A stretch of 7,274 bases of DNA from an uncultured Alphaproteobacteria bacterium. Lineage in GTDB: Bacteria > Pseudomonadota > Alphaproteobacteria > RF32 > CAG-239. The position numbers were made by a program, and so were the translations under genes. The stretch lies in contig CATGXW010000039.1 of NCBI GenBank assembly GCA_949542085.1, positions 1 through 7,274 of the forward strand, written 5' to 3'. The first letter of the stretch is position 1; every line of letters begins with the position of its first letter. Shown here in pieces: positions 6,052-7,274 of this stretch. Under the pieces are notes generated by a model. It was not told where the DNA came from. It searched no databases and saw only the letters and a list, made by a program, of their open reading frames with translations.

Positions 6052-6933
6052 ATGTTAAGCAAACGTGATATGATGAATATTGAAGGCATTATGATGCTTT
6101 ACGCAATTAAGCAGAATGCCGGAAAAAGAGAAGCGGCACGCCGTCTCAACACCTCAATTGATACTTTAAACAAATATTTGAACAGCTTGGAAGACGAGTT
6201 GGGTGTCAAGTTGGTGACACCAAATGAAAAAGGTTGCGTCTTGACAGAGAAAGGCGAGTTGGTTGTTGAGATTGCCGATATTATCAAGCAGAACTTGCAA
6301 CAAGCTTACGCGGTAGCCCCTCTTGAAACAGATATTAAGGGAGAAGTTCGTGTCGCTTATGAGTGTGATGCCCGTAGCAACATGTATGTCTTTTTAGGTG
6401 ATTTTTTATCTCAATATCCAGATATCACTCTTTTTATTGACACGTTTGATAAAGTTCCCGATATGAGTAAATTATCGTATGATATTTGCATGGGATATCA
6501 TATTCCCAAGGGTGATGATTTGGTTATTGTATACAGCAAAAAGATTTCTTTTGGCTTTTTTGCCGCATCGGAATATTTGGCGAAGCATTCTTATCCGCAA
6601 GATTTGAACGATTTGCTGGCGAATCATCGGTTGTTAATCAAAAATGACGGTTGGTGGCAAACAACCGAGGGCAAAAAAATGATTCAAAATGCCAAAAAGG
6701 GTGTTTGTTATTCAAACAGTACTTTTGTTATTAATGATTTGGCTATCAGCGGTTCCGGTATTGCGGTGATGCCGATGAATTTTGTTCGCGGCGGTCATGG
6801 TATGGTTTGTTTGGATAATATTCCGTGCGATGTTTCGGCCACGCTGTATCTTATTTCTCATCGCACGGTGAAAGACATTCCCAAGGTTCGTGTGGCGTTG
6901 GATTATTATAAATCAATGCTGGAAAAATTATAG
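6052..6933 (+). CDS. LysR-type transcriptional regulator
   Basis: The 293-residue protein has a LysR-type layout. A winged helix-turn-helix occupies about residues 8-70 (AIKQNAGKREAARRLNTSIDTLNKYLNSLEDELGVKL region, then the wing VLTEKGE), followed by a linker helix. A periplasmic-binding-like effector domain starts near GEVRVAYECDA (about 101) and includes FLSQYPDITLFI and a C-terminal SGSGIAVMPMNFV segment typical of the family. Total length is usual for LysR proteins. No ligand can be inferred. The HTH is more divergent than usual: TSIDTLNKYLNSLE replaces the common S-Q-P-A-V-S-x-x-I-x-x-LE. It is divergent from the DUF465 gene with a 182-base AT-rich spacer, so it might control that gene or itself. 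Its 3' end overlaps the convergent mutY by 6 bases with no terminator between them. Confidence 0.9.
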   Translation: MLSKRDMMNIEGIMMLYAIKQNAGKREAARRLNTSIDTLNKYLNSLEDELGVKLVTPNEKGCVLTEKGELVVEIADIIKQNLQQAYAVAPLETDIKGEVRVAYECDARSNMYVFLGDFLSQYPDITLFIDTFDKVPDMSKLSYDICMGYHIPKGDDLVIVYSKKISFGFFAASEYLAKHSYPQDLNDLLANHRLLIKNDGWWQTTEGKKMIQNAKKGVCYSNSTFVINDLAISGSGIAVMPMNFVRGGHGMVCLDNIPCDVSATLYLISHRTVKDIPKVRVALDYYKSMLEKL

Positions 6934-7274
6934 TTTGTTGGCTTGAGCAGCAACTTTTTTCATTAGCGTTGAGAAAGGATAATTTTTTAATTCGTCCATG
7001 GGGATGAAGTTTCCGGAACTGTTTATCGTTTCTGTTTGCAATGTGTAAATATGCAATTTCAATTTGAAGTGCGTAAAAATGTGGGTGATTTCCTGATGTG
7101 TGTCATGCGCCTGAGGAAATAGCGGAGCGTTGTCAGACCATGGAAATTCATATAAGCCGGAAAGCAATCCCTTTTCGGTACGTTTGCGAATAAAAATTTC
7201 GTTTTTGTTATTGCGGATTAAGTAAACAAATCCGTTTTTTTCCTTCTTTGCCAGTTTTTTGCGAAGCGGAATTG
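6928..7274 (-). CDS. mutY: A/G-specific adenine glycosylase MutY, C-terminal domain (5' part outside window)
   Basis: The minus-strand frame is open to the window edge and ends at TAA (6930-6928), showing about 114 residues. MutY removes adenine mispaired with 8-oxoguanine or guanine in base-excision repair. The visible part is the NUDIX-like C-terminal domain that recognises 8-oxoguanine: NGFVYLIRNNKNEIFIRKR, then EKGLLSGLYEFPW, then HIFTHFKLKLHIY (the F-S/T-HF motif), FIPMDEL and a final STLMKKV helix. The catalytic helix-hairpin-helix domain and the [4Fe-4S] cluster cysteines lie beyond the window. A TTG at 7167 is not a real start because homologous sequence continues upstream. The segment between EFPW and the FTHF strand seems short. 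The 3' end overlaps the LysR-type gene tail to tail. Confidence 0.92.
   Translation of the reverse strand, partial: IPLRKKLAKKEKNGFVYLIRNNKNEIFIRKRTEKGLLSGLYEFPWSDNAPLFPQAHDTHQEITHIFTHFKLKLHIYTLQTETINSSGNFIPMDELKNYPFSTLMKKVAAQANKL

Noticed and set aside
1..7274. CRISPR array, tRNA/rRNA genes, insertion sequences
   Set aside because: No regularly spaced repeats, cloverleaf-like genes, transposase frames or terminal inverted repeats were seen.

Overview
The window looks like a piece of a chromosome from an AT-leaning, anaerobic or fermentative alphaproteobacterium-like organism, possibly an uncultured gut or host-associated Rhodospirillales relative. This is inference from gene content: a Proteobacteria-type FtsH, a YdcH/DUF465 small protein, a MutY of alphaproteobacterial style, tandem degenerate GGDEF-EAL proteins, and an oxygen-sensitive [FeFe] hydrogenase. 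No rRNA or other strong taxonomic marker is present.

Layout. Bases 1-855 are the C-terminal part of FtsH, the membrane AAA+ zinc protease; its HEXXH motif reads YEAGH. After it, with its own likely promoter, is a 92-residue acyl-carrier-protein-like gene (930-1208) that lacks the phosphopantetheine serine, closed by a near-perfect terminator hairpin. A short non-coding stretch (1255-1448) holds a hairpin and two tiny reading frames. On the minus strand, 2942-1482 encodes a complete group B-type [FeFe] hydrogenase with its own promoter, Shine-Dalgarno site and terminator.

Divergent from the hydrogenase, two tandem paralogues (3106-4392 and 4394-5651) each carry a decayed GGDEF-like N-terminal half and a decayed EAL half. 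They are probably non-enzymatic signalling or scaffold proteins. The second is broken by a one-base frameshift at an A4 run. A terminator hairpin at 5657-5675 ends this pair and may also serve the convergent 59-residue YdcH/DUF465 gene (5869-5690, minus).

A 182-bp AT-rich region separates that small gene from a divergent LysR-type regulator (6052-6933). The regulator's last bases overlap the 3' end of a convergent partial mutY (7274-6928, minus).

The genes do not form one obvious pathway; the layout is a set of short transcription units. The oddest features are three proteins that keep a familiar fold but lack catalytic or carrier residues (FtsH, the ACP-like protein and the GGDEF-EAL pair), and the frameshift in the second paralogue.
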